Assembly: GCF_023887685.1 (NCBI RefSeq)
Contig: NZ_JAMWMR010000004.1
Location: 307,946 to 371,945, forward strand
Reading direction: 5' to 3'
DNA from: Streptomyces macrolidinus
GTDB taxonomy: Bacteria > Actinomycetota > Actinomycetes > Streptomycetales > Streptomycetaceae
Length of the DNA: 64,000 nucleotides
In this document: piece after piece, positions 7,893-16,427 of the stretch
How the letters are laid out: each line of letters starts with the position of its first letter
How positions within the stretch are numbered: position 1 is the first letter of the stretch
Notes under the pieces: generated by a model
What the model was told of the DNA's origin: nothing
The model's database searches: none
What the model saw: the letters and a program-made list of their open reading frames with translations, nothing else
Made by a program: the position numbers and the translations under genes

Positions 7893-8834
7893 TCAGTGCC
7901 GTCCGTGGCCGTGGTCGTGCCCGTGCCCGTGTCCCTTGTCCAGGTGGTCCAGTACGGCTTGTGCCATGACCGCTTCACCCTTGGCGTTGGGGTGTGCGGG
8001 GGCCGCGGGGGAGGTCGGCTGCAGCGGTTCGATCCAACGGTCCTCGGGCGCCTTGCACATGTCGTGGCCGCGTGTGGGTCCGTAGGTGTCGACGTACTCC
8101 ACGTGATGCCGCTCGGCCACCGTGCGCAGCATCGAGTTCAGCCGCTTCTCGGTGTCCCGGAGGTAGGGGAAGTCCTTCGACCCGAACGGCACCGTGGGGA
8201 AGCAGCCGACGCCGTCGTCGGGCAGCAGGTCCGGGTAGCCGACGACGAGCACCCGGGCGTGCGGAGCCTTGGCGTGCACGGCCTTGAGCACCCGGGCGAC
8301 CTTCGGCGCGGTCCGGTCGATGGCGGCCGTCAACTCGTCGGTCCCGGAAGCCGTGTAGTGGCGTCGGCACGGGTCTCCGGTCGGTTCCTGGACGCCGAGG
8401 GCGGCGCAGGTGGCGATGATGGTGCCGAAGCCCATGTCGTTGCCGCCGATCTGGAGCGTCACCAGATCGGTGTCCCGCCGTAGCGCGCTCAGTTGGGGAT
8501 CGTTGGTGCCCTGCGCCGTCCACATGTGCTCGGTGGTAGCGCCGCCGCAGCTCATGTCCTTGAACGTGGCCACGCCTCGAGCCGCCGCCACAAGGGAGGG
8601 GTAATTGCGGTTGGAGCGGGCGCAGTTGGCGTCCACCTGAGCCGGGATGAGGGGACCCGAGGTGTAGGAGTCCCCGAGTGACACGTAGTCCGTGGCGCGG
8701 CCGTGCGCCTTGCCGTGTGCCGCGGCAGGCACGGTGGAAGCGGCGACGAGGGCGCAACCGCCGAGTGCCGCCGCTATCGCGACCGGCCATCGGCGACCGC
8801 TCGCCGCCTTGCCCGTATGCCTGTCGTTCGTCAT
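7893..8834 (-). CDS. Secreted SGNH/GDSL-type esterase or lipase
   Basis: A 313-aa secreted hydrolase. The ATG at 8834 follows GGAGGAAC. The signal peptide covers about 1-40. Family blocks are DYVSLGDSYTSG with nucleophile Ser56, GG at 90-100 (SCGGATTEHM), IGGNDMGF (block III Asn) and APAHPNAKG with His281. The six or so Cys residues fit the disulfide-rich Streptomyces SGNH lipases such as those of S. rimosus and S. coelicolor. The C-terminus is a short His/Gly-rich tail (GHGHGHDHGHG), unusual for the family and possibly metal-binding. A TetR-type operator lies about 130 bp upstream of the start. Confidence 0.92.
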   Translation of the reverse strand: MTNDRHTGKAASGRRWPVAIAAALGGCALVAASTVPAAAHGKAHGRATDYVSLGDSYTSGPLIPAQVDANCARSNRNYPSLVAAARGVATFKDMSCGGATTEHMWTAQGTNDPQLSALRRDTDLVTLQIGGNDMGFGTIIATCAALGVQEPTGDPCRRHYTASGTDELTAAIDRTAPKVARVLKAVHAKAPHARVLVVGYPDLLPDDGVGCFPTVPFGSKDFPYLRDTEKRLNSMLRTVAERHHVEYVDTYGPTRGHDMCKAPEDRWIEPLQPTSPAAPAHPNAKGEAVMAQAVLDHLDKGHGHGHDHGHGRH

Positions 8835-8960
8835 GAAGTTCCTCCACCGGAGTCCTGGATGATGTCGTGCAGGTCGTGCGTGTCGCGCAGGTCGTTCGTT
8901 CATGTATGCCGCGGTCGCGCGGACCCGTACGGAGGGGTCCGCACAGTCGACTGGGCTTGT

Positions 8961-8974
8961 ATACCGCTCGGTAT
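8961..8974. promoter_or_regulatory. TetR-type operator upstream of the SGNH hydrolase gene
   Basis: ATACCGCTCGGTAT is a perfect inverted repeat (ATACCG / CGGTAT with a 2-bp centre), the form bound by many actinobacterial TetR/AcrR regulators. It lies 127 bp upstream of the SGNH gene start. No tetR gene adjoins it, so the regulator would act in trans. Confidence 0.6.
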
Positions 8975-9025
8975 GTCTCGGGACCAGAGGTGAGAACCCG
9001 GCAGTAATAGGGGAGTTGGGGTGTG

Positions 9026-9676
9026 TCAGTACCCGGCGATGAGGGAAGGCAGGTCGCGCATGTCGTCGAAGACGGTCGTACCGGGGCCGACGAGCCGTTC
9101 GGCCGGGGTCAGTCCGCCCGCGTAGCCGAAGGCGCGCATACCGGCCGCGCGGGCGGCGCGGACACCGGGCTCACTGTCCTCGACCACCACACAGGCCGCG
9201 GGGTCGACCCCCATCTGCCGGGCGGCGTGCAGGAACAGATCCGGGGCGGGCTTGCCGCGGTCGACCTCGGTGGCGCTGTAGATGCGGCCCTCGAAGCGTC
9301 CGTACAGGCCGGTGCGACCGAGGGTGTGGCGCATCTTGTCGTGGGAGCCGCTGGAGGCCACGCACGTCGGCAGTGTGATGGCGTCGAGTGCCTCGGGCAG
9401 CCCGTCGACGGGGGCGAGACCGGTGTCCACCGCCTCGCGGTGCAGATGCTCGAACCGTGCCGCCCACACCGCGGCCGTCTCCTCGCCGAGCCGGGCCGAG
9501 ATCTGCTCGCGGATGGATGCGTGGGAGCGGCCGATGAACCGGCTGACGACCTCCTCCTCGGTCAACGGCCAGCCCAGTTCCGCGCCGAGGGCGACCTGGA
9601 CGCGGGCCGCGATGCGTTCGCTGTCGACCAGTACGCCGTCGCAGTCGAATATGACGAGCTCAATCTGCTTGATCAT
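9026..9676 (-). CDS. HAD-superfamily hydrolase, beta-phosphoglucomutase/YieH-like
   Basis: A 216-aa cytoplasmic phosphatase-type protein. Motif I is FDCDGVLVDSE with Asp11 (nucleophile) and Asp13, motif II is VASSGS, motif III is GKPAPDLFL, and motif IV is VVVEDSEPG. The helical cap (about 20-90) places it in HAD subclass IA, among sugar-phosphate phosphatases and mutases. The start at 9676 gives the normal N-terminal spacing to motif I; no strong ribosome binding site is visible, and the frame stays open upstream. The substrate is unknown. It is divergent from the WGR protein gene. Confidence 0.85.
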   Translation of the reverse strand: MIKQIELVIFDCDGVLVDSERIAARVQVALGAELGWPLTEEEVVSRFIGRSHASIREQISARLGEETAAVWAARFEHLHREAVDTGLAPVDGLPEALDAITLPTCVASSGSHDKMRHTLGRTGLYGRFEGRIYSATEVDRGKPAPDLFLHAARQMGVDPAACVVVEDSEPGVRAARAAGMRAFGYAGGLTPAERLVGPGTTVFDDMRDLPSLIAGY

Positions 9677-9816
9677 CCCGGCAGCATAGGAGGCCGCCGG
9701 GTCGCGCGGCCGTGGCCCGGGTTCGTCGCGATCTCGATTGTCAGTGGGCCCGCCTACGGTGTGAACAGTTGGACCTGCCGAGGAGGTTGCGGGTCCGTCC
9801 TGGGGAGGGGTGTGCC

Positions 9817-11268
9817 ATGTCCGCTGGGGCCACGGCATCGACGACGTATCTGGAGCTGTCGCAGGAAGGCGGCGGCGCCCACAAGTTCTACGAAGTGACC
9901 GTGAACGGGCAGGTGGTGACGGTGCGGTACGGGCGCATCGGCGCCGATGGCCAGACGCAGACGACGACGTTCCCCACGGTGGAGAAGGCGCGGGCAGCCG
10001 CGGCGAAGAAGGTCGGGGAGAAGGTCCGCAAGGGCTATGCCCCGGCGGTTCCCGGGCAGCGGGCTCCTCGTGCCGTGACGCGGCGTCAGGTGGTGTCGGC
10101 CCCGTCCACGGCGCGTGCTGTGGCGCCCGTGCTGTGGCGGTTCCGCACCGGCTCCGCCGCGTTCGGTATCCATGTCGACGACGAGCACTGCTGGGTCGGC
10201 AACCAGGCGGGCGATGTCTACACCCTGGACCACGACGGCGGCGTGCTGGCCCGCTTCAACCTTCCGGACGGCGTGAAGTGCCTGGTCGCCGACGACTTCT
10301 GGATCTACGCGGGCTGTGACGACGGCAGGGTCTACGACCTGTCCTCCAAGCTTCCGTTCGCCGCGTACGACATCGCGGCGGACGTCGACATCTTCTGGCT
10401 GGACATCCACGAGGGCATCCTGAACGTCTCGGACCGTGACGGCCGGCTCACGGTCATCGACCACGAGGACGAGCACCAGTGGTCCCGCCGCAGCCAGGGC
10501 GAGCATGCCTGGATGATCCGCGCCGACGACCGGGCCGTGTACCACGGGCATCAGCGAGGTGTCACCGCCTACGCGCCCGACGGGGGCGGCGAGTTGTGGC
10601 ACACCCCCACGCGCGGCGCCGTCCTGTTCGGCTGGCAGGAGGAGGACACCGTGTACGCGGGCACCGCGCACCGCGTGGTCCAGCGGCTGGCGAAGGCGAC
10701 CGGACGGATCGAGGCCACCTACACCTGCGACAGCGCCGTGTACTCCTGTGCCAGTTCACCGAGCGGGCGGTTCGTCTTCGCCGGGGACGCGGCGTCGTCC
10801 GTCTACTGCTTCGACCGCAATGGCACCCGCCTGTGGAAGCTCGGCACGGGCGGCGGCTCGGCGCTGTCGATGCAGTACCACGACGAGCGGCTGTATCTGG
10901 TGACCACCGACGGCTCGCTGGTGTGCGTGGACGCGAGCGAGGCTGCCGTCGCCGCGGCGCAGCAGGGCACGGTGCCCGTGGCGCGGGACGTCAAGCTCGC
11001 CGCGGCCCTGCCCACCTACGCCCCGGCCACGGAGGTGGCCGCGGTCACCACCGTGGCTCACGCGCCCACCGGGACGGTCGTCGTGGAGTGCGCGCAGGAG
11101 CGGGGGCGGCTGCGCGTGCATGTGGTGTCCGACGGCTATGACCCGTCCTGGAACGTCCAGTTCCCGCGCGCGATACGCGAGCCCGGCGCCCGCTACGTCG
11201 TGGACGCCTTGCACCCGGCGGCCGGTGGCTTCTACCGGGTCCGGGGCGAGATCCGGCGCCTGCTGTGA
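9817..11268 (+). CDS. WGR-domain protein with beta-propeller repeats
   Basis: A 483-aa protein; the ATG at 9817 follows GGGGAGGGG. Residues 12-80 are a WGR-like domain (YLELSQEGG..HKFYEVTV..VTVRYGRIG), found in bacterial MolR-type proteins and in eukaryotic PARPs, where it binds nucleic acid ends. Residues about 110-400 are repeating beta-strand units with D/W/Y residues (VYTLDHDGGVLARF, VYDLSSKLPFAAY, VYCFDRNGTRLWKL), the pattern of a PQQ/WD-like beta-propeller. The C-terminus (VVDALHPAAGGFYRVRGEIRRL) is a small extra domain. The propeller suggests a scaffold or sensor. The combination occurs in Streptomyces, but its role is not established to my knowledge. Confidence 0.75.
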   Translation: MSAGATASTTYLELSQEGGGAHKFYEVTVNGQVVTVRYGRIGADGQTQTTTFPTVEKARAAAAKKVGEKVRKGYAPAVPGQRAPRAVTRRQVVSAPSTARAVAPVLWRFRTGSAAFGIHVDDEHCWVGNQAGDVYTLDHDGGVLARFNLPDGVKCLVADDFWIYAGCDDGRVYDLSSKLPFAAYDIAADVDIFWLDIHEGILNVSDRDGRLTVIDHEDEHQWSRRSQGEHAWMIRADDRAVYHGHQRGVTAYAPDGGGELWHTPTRGAVLFGWQEEDTVYAGTAHRVVQRLAKATGRIEATYTCDSAVYSCASSPSGRFVFAGDAASSVYCFDRNGTRLWKLGTGGGSALSMQYHDERLYLVTTDGSLVCVDASEAAVAAAQQGTVPVARDVKLAAALPTYAPATEVAAVTTVAHAPTGTVVVECAQERGRLRVHVVSDGYDPSWNVQFPRAIREPGARYVVDALHPAAGGFYRVRGEIRRLL

Positions 11269-11337
11269 CCGGGGCGGGTGGCTGGTCCGGTGGCCGAGGC
11301 TCCGCTCCGCGGGTCCGTGCCCGCAGGGCGGGGTGTG

Positions 11338-12417
11338 TCAGGACGCCGCCTTGCGCTGCCGCCTGATCGGTTCCCCCACCCGGTGCAGATGGGCGAGGGC
11401 CTCGCGGTAGGACTGGATCAGCCCGGTCTCGTGGTAGGGCACGTCGATCTCCGCGCAGTACGCGCGCACGAGGGCCTGGGCCCGCCGCAGATGGGGCGTG
11501 GGCATGCTCGGGAACAGGTGGTGCTCGATCTGGTAGTTGAGCCCGCCGAGCATCACATCGGTGAACGCACCGCCGCGCACGTTGCGGGAGGTGAGCACCT
11601 GGCGCCGCAGGAAGTCGGGCCGCTCGTCACCGCTGAACGTGGGCATGCCCTTGTGGTTCGGCGCGAAGGTGCAGCCGAGGTAGACGCCGAACAGGCACTG
11701 GTGCACGGCGAGGAAGGCCACCGCCTTGCCGGGGGAGAGGACCAGGAACAGCGCGGACAGGTAGGCCGCGATATGCAGGAAGAGCAGGGAACCCTCCAGC
11801 AGTCGGTTCTTCATCCACGGCGAGCGCAGCGCGCGCACGCTCGAGACATGCAGGTTGAAGCCCTCAAGGGTCAACAGCGGGAAGAACAGGGGGGCTTGAT
11901 GACCCCCGATGAGGCGGGCCAGACCGCTGCTCTCGCGGGCCTGGTCGGTGGACCACACCAGGATGTCCGGGGCGACATCGGGATCGAGGTCCTCGTGGTT
12001 GGGGTTGGCGTGGTGGCGGGTGTGCTTGTTCATCCACCAGCCGTAGCTCATGCCGATGCCGAGGTTGCCGAAGAGCCGCCCCCAGATCTCGCTCGGCCGA
12101 CGCCGCCGGAAGACCTGCCGATGGGCCAAGTCGTGTGCCACAAGGGCCACTTGACCGAACATCAAGGCGAGGAAGGCGGCGACCGCGAGCTGCCACCAGG
12201 TGTCGCCGAGCGCGAAGAAGGCTCCCCAGCCCGCCGCCAGCAGCGCGATCACCGTACCGAGTCGCACGGTGTAGTAACCGGGGCGCCGCTCCAGCAGACC
12301 CGCCTCGGTGATGCGCCGGGAGAGTCTCGCGAAGTCGCTGCCCGCCCGGGACGGAGAGGTACGGGGACGGGCGGCAGAGGGCCCCGCGGCCACGGAGGCG
12401 TCAGTGGAAATCGTCAT
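11338..12417 (-). CDS. Membrane fatty acid desaturase (acyl-lipid or acyl-CoA type)
   Basis: A 359-aa membrane di-iron enzyme that introduces a double bond into fatty acyl chains. Three histidine boxes are present in order: HDLAHR, HTRHHANPNHEDLDPD (with HTRHH) and NYQIEHHLFP. The second and third place it in the family with delta-6/delta-9-type desaturases whose third box is QxxHH. Four hydrophobic spans lie around residues 50-90 and 175-230. The ATG at 12417 gives an N-terminus typical of the family. The electron donor (ferredoxin and reductase) is not adjacent. Confidence 0.92.
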   Translation of the reverse strand: MTISTDASVAAGPSAARPRTSPSRAGSDFARLSRRITEAGLLERRPGYYTVRLGTVIALLAAGWGAFFALGDTWWQLAVAAFLALMFGQVALVAHDLAHRQVFRRRRPSEIWGRLFGNLGIGMSYGWWMNKHTRHHANPNHEDLDPDVAPDILVWSTDQARESSGLARLIGGHQAPLFFPLLTLEGFNLHVSSVRALRSPWMKNRLLEGSLLFLHIAAYLSALFLVLSPGKAVAFLAVHQCLFGVYLGCTFAPNHKGMPTFSGDERPDFLRRQVLTSRNVRGGAFTDVMLGGLNYQIEHHLFPSMPTPHLRRAQALVRAYCAEIDVPYHETGLIQSYREALAHLHRVGEPIRRQRKAAS

Positions 12418-12475
12418 GCCGTCGAGTCTCGCGACGGGCGTACGGCCGAGACAGCCTGCCAGCCACCGGGTGGTC

Positions 12476-12490
12476 GGGGGGTTTCCCCCC
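12476..12490. promoter_or_regulatory. G6-TTT-C6 hairpin upstream of the desaturase gene
   Basis: Six G, three T, six C: a tight 6-bp hairpin about 60 bp upstream of the desaturase start. It is probably in the leader or promoter; its role is unknown. Confidence 0.4.
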
Positions 12491-12560
12491 GGTCGGGGAA
12501 GGGGGTTGCCATCCCGCACCCACCCCGCACCCACCCGCTTCCACCTCGCCCCTGCCTTGC

Positions 12561-12600
12561 CCCGGCACCGTCCGGCACCGATGTCCCGGCACCGTCCGGC
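12561..12600. repeat. Direct repeat, 2 x 16 bp, upstream of the GNAT gene
   Basis: CCCGGCACCGTCCGGC occurs at 12561-12576 and again at 12585-12600, a 24-bp period. It lies just before the promoter region of the acetyltransferase gene at 12647. Confidence 0.6.
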
Positions 12601-12646
12601 TGTATATCCCGGCGCAGGTCCATGACAACTTGGCTAGGGTGACCGG

Positions 12647-13621
12647 GTGACAGAATTCAACGCCCTTGATGACAGCACGGCATGGCAGAAGGAGTTCGAG
12701 CAGCGGCTCCGCGCCTCGTACACGGCAGCCGGTCTCGGTGAGGCCGCGGTGGAGCACATGCTCGAGAATGCGTGCGACGGCATCGGAGACTGGACCGTCG
12801 TCGAGCTCGCGGACGAGGGGACCCGGATCGGACACCTCGCCGTGGTCGTGGCCGACGATCGCGGTACGCGCGCGGGCCGCATCGGTGACCTCCGCGTGGC
12901 CGCGGCCCATGCCGGGCGGGGGCACGAGCAGGCCGCCCGTGACTGGGCCCAGAGATGGTGCGCGGAGCGCGGCGCCCGACAGGTGAACGTACGACTCACC
13001 GAGCCCGCAGGCGAGTTGTACGACGGCTACACCGTGCGTGGTCAGGCCAGAGTGCGGTCTGTCACGTCCTCGCCCGCGCCGCTCGGCGGCCTCACCGCTC
13101 GGCCGATGACGCGGGCCGAGTACCCCGAGTGGTTCGCCGCCGAGCGAGACGCGTACATCAGCGACATCGTCCGCTCGGGAGCCCTGAGCCCCGAGGAGGC
13201 CGTACGCAAGTCGGACCGCGACTTCGCGAAGACCCTCCCCGAGGGCCTCGCGACGCCCGACAACGCGTTCCTGGTCCTCGAAGTGGCGGGCGAGCGGGTC
13301 GGCACCGGCTGGTTGAAGCACGGCCATCTGCCGGGGGTCACCTACGGCTACTCGCTGCACGTCGAGGAGCGGCATCGCGGCAAGGGATACGGGCGGGCCG
13401 CGATGGCGGCCGGCGAGCGGGTCACGTTCGAGGCGGGCGACTCGGCGCTGATGTTCTCCGTGTGGGGCGGCAACGAGGTGGCGATGAACCTGTACACGAG
13501 CGCCGGCTACCACGTCCTGGAGGAACACCGCTCCCTCGACCTTCCGGACGCCGCGGCCTGGAGGGGGGCGACCCTGGGAGAGCAGGGTCACGCGTCGCCG
13601 ACGGAGCGGCTGTCTGCCTAG
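12647..13621 (+). CDS. GNAT-family N-acetyltransferase, double GNAT fold
   Basis: A 324-aa protein with two GNAT-like halves. The N-terminal half (about 40-130) has a degenerate acetyl-CoA site; the C-terminal half (about 145-305) has a complete one: VTYGYSLHVEERHRGKGYGRAAMAAGE carries the V/I-xx-xxRGxGxG motif A, and NEVAMNLYTSAGYHV is motif B. The GTG start at 12647 is close to a TAGGGT hexamer, so translation may be from a very short leader. The substrate (an amine, amino acid or antibiotic) cannot be assigned. Confidence 0.85.
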   Translation: MTEFNALDDSTAWQKEFEQRLRASYTAAGLGEAAVEHMLENACDGIGDWTVVELADEGTRIGHLAVVVADDRGTRAGRIGDLRVAAAHAGRGHEQAARDWAQRWCAERGARQVNVRLTEPAGELYDGYTVRGQARVRSVTSSPAPLGGLTARPMTRAEYPEWFAAERDAYISDIVRSGALSPEEAVRKSDRDFAKTLPEGLATPDNAFLVLEVAGERVGTGWLKHGHLPGVTYGYSLHVEERHRGKGYGRAAMAAGERVTFEAGDSALMFSVWGGNEVAMNLYTSAGYHVLEEHRSLDLPDAAAWRGATLGEQGHASPTERLSA

Positions 13622-13691
13622 GCTGGAGGTGGCAGGGGCACCCACCCCGCAGGGGCATCCACCCCGCAGATCCCATGGTGAGCGAGATCCC

Positions 13692-15371
13692 ATGTCGAGC
13701 CAGAGCACATCGCCGCAGCAGGCCCAGGGACTCTGCGTCCTGGACGACCCCACGCGCAACCGAGGCGTCGCCTACACCCGGGAACAGCGCAGGGAACTGG
13801 GCATCACCGGACGGCTCCCCGCGGCCGTACTGAGTCTGGACCAGCAGGCCGAACGGGCCTACCGGCAGCTCCGCGAGCAACCCTCCGACCTGGCGAAGAA
13901 CGTGTACCTGGGGGAGCTGCACGACCGAGACGAGACGCTCTACTACAAGGTGCTGATCGATCACCTCACCGAACTGCTGCCCGTCGTCTACGACCCCACC
14001 GTCGGCGAGGCCATCGAGCGGTACAGCCACGAGTACCGCCGCCCGCGCGGCCTGTTCCTCTCCATCGACGATCCGCAAGAGGTGGAGGAGGCGTTCACCG
14101 GTCTCGGTCTCGGCCCCGACGACGTCGACCTGATCGTGGTCACCGACGCCGAGGAGATCCTCGGGATCGGCGACTGGGGCGTGGGCGGCATCGAGATCTC
14201 GGTCGGCAAACTGGCCGTCTACACGGCCGCCGCCGGGGTGGACCCGTCGCGGGTGATCCCGGTCGCCCTCGACGTGGGCACGGACAACGAGACCCTGCTC
14301 AACGACCCGCTGTACCTGGGCAATCGCCACTCCCGGCGCCGCGGCACCGAGTACGACACGTTCATCCGGACGTATCTCGAGACCGCCTCCCGGCTCTTCC
14401 CGCACGCGTTGCTGCACTTCGAGGACTTCGGGCCGGTCAACGCCCGACGCATCCTCGACACCTACAAGGACGCGACGCGGATCTTCAACGACGACCTCCA
14501 GGGCACCGGCGCGATCACCATCGCCGCGGTCCTGTCCGCGCTGCGCGTCACCGGCGTACCGATGCGCGAACAGCGGGTGGTCGTGTTCGGCGCCGGTACC
14601 GCGGGCGTGGGGATCGCGGACCAGTTGCGCGACGCGATGGTGCGCGACGGCGCGAGTCGTGAGGAGGCCACCGGCCGGATCTGGCTCATCGACAAGCAGG
14701 GCCTGCTCACCGACGACATGAGCGGGCTGCGCGACTACCAGAAGCCGTACGCCCGGCCCGCCGCGGAAGTGTCCGACTGGTCCGGCGACCCCCACCGCGC
14801 GCCCTCCCTGCCGGAGACCGTGCGAGGGGCCCGCCCGACTCTCCTCATCGGCACCTCGACCGTGCACGGCGCGTTCACGCGCGAGGTCGTCGAGGCGATG
14901 GGCGAGGCCGTCGAGCGGCCGATCGTCCTCCCGCTGTCCAATCCGACCGAGCACATCGAGGCCATGCCCGCCGACATCATCGCCTGGTCGCGAGGCAAGG
15001 CCCTGGTGGCCGCGGGCATCCCGGTCGAACCGGTGGAGTACAAGGGCGTCACGCACGTCATCGGCCAGGCCAACAACGCGCTGCTCTACCCGGGCCTGGG
15101 TCTCGGCACCATCGTCTCCCGGGCCCGGCGGGTCACCGACGGCATGCTGCTCGCCGCCGCCGAGGCGGTAGCCCGGCAGGTGGACGTCAGCGAGCCCGGA
15201 GCGTCCCTGCTGCCGCCGGTCGGTGATCTCCGCGCCTCCTCGGCCACCGTGGCCGTCGCCGTGATCGAGGCGGCACGCGCCGACGGGGTCTCCGCCGCCG
15301 ACATCGCCGACCCGGTGCAGGCCGTACAGTCCGCGATGTGGCAGCCGACCTACCCGGACGGGGCCCTGTGA
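13692..15371 (+). CDS. NAD(P)-dependent malic enzyme
   Basis: A 559-aa enzyme that oxidatively decarboxylates malate to pyruvate and CO2. The long, eukaryotic-like malic enzyme form is recognised by YTREQRRELGITGRLP, LLPVVYDPTVGEAI, the LGDWGVGG-like IGIGDWGVGGIEISVGK, PVALDVGTDNE, HFEDFGPVNA, FNDDLQGTGAI, the Rossmann VVFGAGTAGVG, and LSNPTEHIEA near the end. The ATG at 13692 gives the normal N-terminus. It links the TCA cycle to pyruvate supply, and in Streptomyces to acetyl-CoA for storage lipid. No operon partner is close; the DinB-like gene starts 75 bp downstream. Confidence 0.95.
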   Translation: MSSQSTSPQQAQGLCVLDDPTRNRGVAYTREQRRELGITGRLPAAVLSLDQQAERAYRQLREQPSDLAKNVYLGELHDRDETLYYKVLIDHLTELLPVVYDPTVGEAIERYSHEYRRPRGLFLSIDDPQEVEEAFTGLGLGPDDVDLIVVTDAEEILGIGDWGVGGIEISVGKLAVYTAAAGVDPSRVIPVALDVGTDNETLLNDPLYLGNRHSRRRGTEYDTFIRTYLETASRLFPHALLHFEDFGPVNARRILDTYKDATRIFNDDLQGTGAITIAAVLSALRVTGVPMREQRVVVFGAGTAGVGIADQLRDAMVRDGASREEATGRIWLIDKQGLLTDDMSGLRDYQKPYARPAAEVSDWSGDPHRAPSLPETVRGARPTLLIGTSTVHGAFTREVVEAMGEAVERPIVLPLSNPTEHIEAMPADIIAWSRGKALVAAGIPVEPVEYKGVTHVIGQANNALLYPGLGLGTIVSRARRVTDGMLLAAAEAVARQVDVSEPGASLLPPVGDLRASSATVAVAVIEAARADGVSAADIADPVQAVQSAMWQPTYPDGAL

Positions 15372-15446
15372 GGCCACTCTGGGCACCCCCGGCCACAGCC
15401 CGACCCCTTGCCGTGACCCCGCGCGCCTGATTGGGTACCGCGCTAC

Positions 15447-16319
15447 ATGCGCGTGAGCGCGGCGGGTACGACGAGGGGACGCGGTCGCGTGGCAGCAGCA
15501 CAGCGGCAGGACACCGACGACGCCTTGCCCGAGGGGCTCGCGCAGGCGCTGCGCGCCACCGCCCGCGACATCGCCGCACTCCTGCGCACGGCGACCGAAA
15601 CGAGCGTCGACGTACCCGGATCGGAGTGGACCGTCGGTGCGGCGGCGGCTCATCTCGCGCACGCCAACGAGCTGATGACCGATCTCGCACGGGGCCGGGA
15701 ACGCCCGTACGGAGACGGCACACCCCAGAGCCTGGCCGCCGCCAACGAACGGGTGCTCGCCGCGTTCGGGGAACGCCGGGCGGAACCCCTGGCCGCGATG
15801 ATCGTGGAGCAGACGGACCTCTTCCTCGACGCGGTCGCCAGGGCGGTGGCGGACGGGGACGCCGACCGGACCCTTGTCACCCCGCTCGGCCCCATGTCCC
15901 GGCCCGTCCTCGCCTCGTACCTCCTGACCCACATGCTCGGCCACGGCTACGATCTCGCCCGCGCACTGGGACGGCCCCACATGATCGACCGCCCGCGGGT
16001 CGAGCTGTGCGTCCCGTTCCTGATGACGGCCATGCCGCGCGTCGCCAACGCCACCGCCGCCGGACTGACCGCCCGCTACGCCCTTCGCCTCCGAGGCGGC
16101 ACGGCGTTCGGCGCCACCTTCGACGACGGCGCGGTAGCGGTGACGCCGGGGCCGCCGGACCGCCCGGACTGCGTCATCCTCACCGAGCACGTCACCTTCC
16201 TCCTCATGGCGCTGGGCCGCCGCGCCCCCTGGCCCGCCGTCGCCCGCGGCCAGGTCCTCGCCTGGGGGCGCAAGCCATGGCTCGCGATCCGGTTCCCGAC
16301 CCTGTTCACCGCACCCTGA
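15447..16319 (+). CDS. Maleylpyruvate isomerase-family (DinB/mycothiol-type) protein
   Basis: A 290-aa protein of the actinobacterial DinB-like superfamily. The N-terminal four-helix bundle has WTVGAAAAHLAHANEL, including the conserved His and the SEWTVxxxxAHL pattern, plus LLTHMLGHGYDLARALG with two further His residues that would complete the metal site. The C-terminal half (about 175-285) has SCP2-like strands (YALRLRGGTAFGATF, DCVILTEHVTFLLMALG). Members use mycothiol as cofactor in isomerisation or detoxification. The specific reaction is not assignable. Confidence 0.8.
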   Translation: MRVSAAGTTRGRGRVAAAQRQDTDDALPEGLAQALRATARDIAALLRTATETSVDVPGSEWTVGAAAAHLAHANELMTDLARGRERPYGDGTPQSLAAANERVLAAFGERRAEPLAAMIVEQTDLFLDAVARAVADGDADRTLVTPLGPMSRPVLASYLLTHMLGHGYDLARALGRPHMIDRPRVELCVPFLMTAMPRVANATAAGLTARYALRLRGGTAFGATFDDGAVAVTPGPPDRPDCVILTEHVTFLLMALGRRAPWPAVARGQVLAWGRKPWLAIRFPTLFTAP

Positions 16320-16427
16320 GACCCCTGAGACCGCTGAGATCGCGGACCACCGCGCCCTTGCCGTACGGCGGAACGTCATGTCCGATTTCCGCCAGCTCTC
16401 CGCCCCTCGGTGCCGCACCCTGGAGGG

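Noticed and set aside
12561..12600. Attachment-site or integron-like repeat
   Set aside because: There is no integrase, tRNA or cassette nearby; the direct repeat is short and local.
16321..16427. Possible frameshift separating the Ada domain from an upstream gene
   Set aside because: The Ada-HTH-AlkA frame is intact from 16428 and the sequence upstream has no coding pattern.
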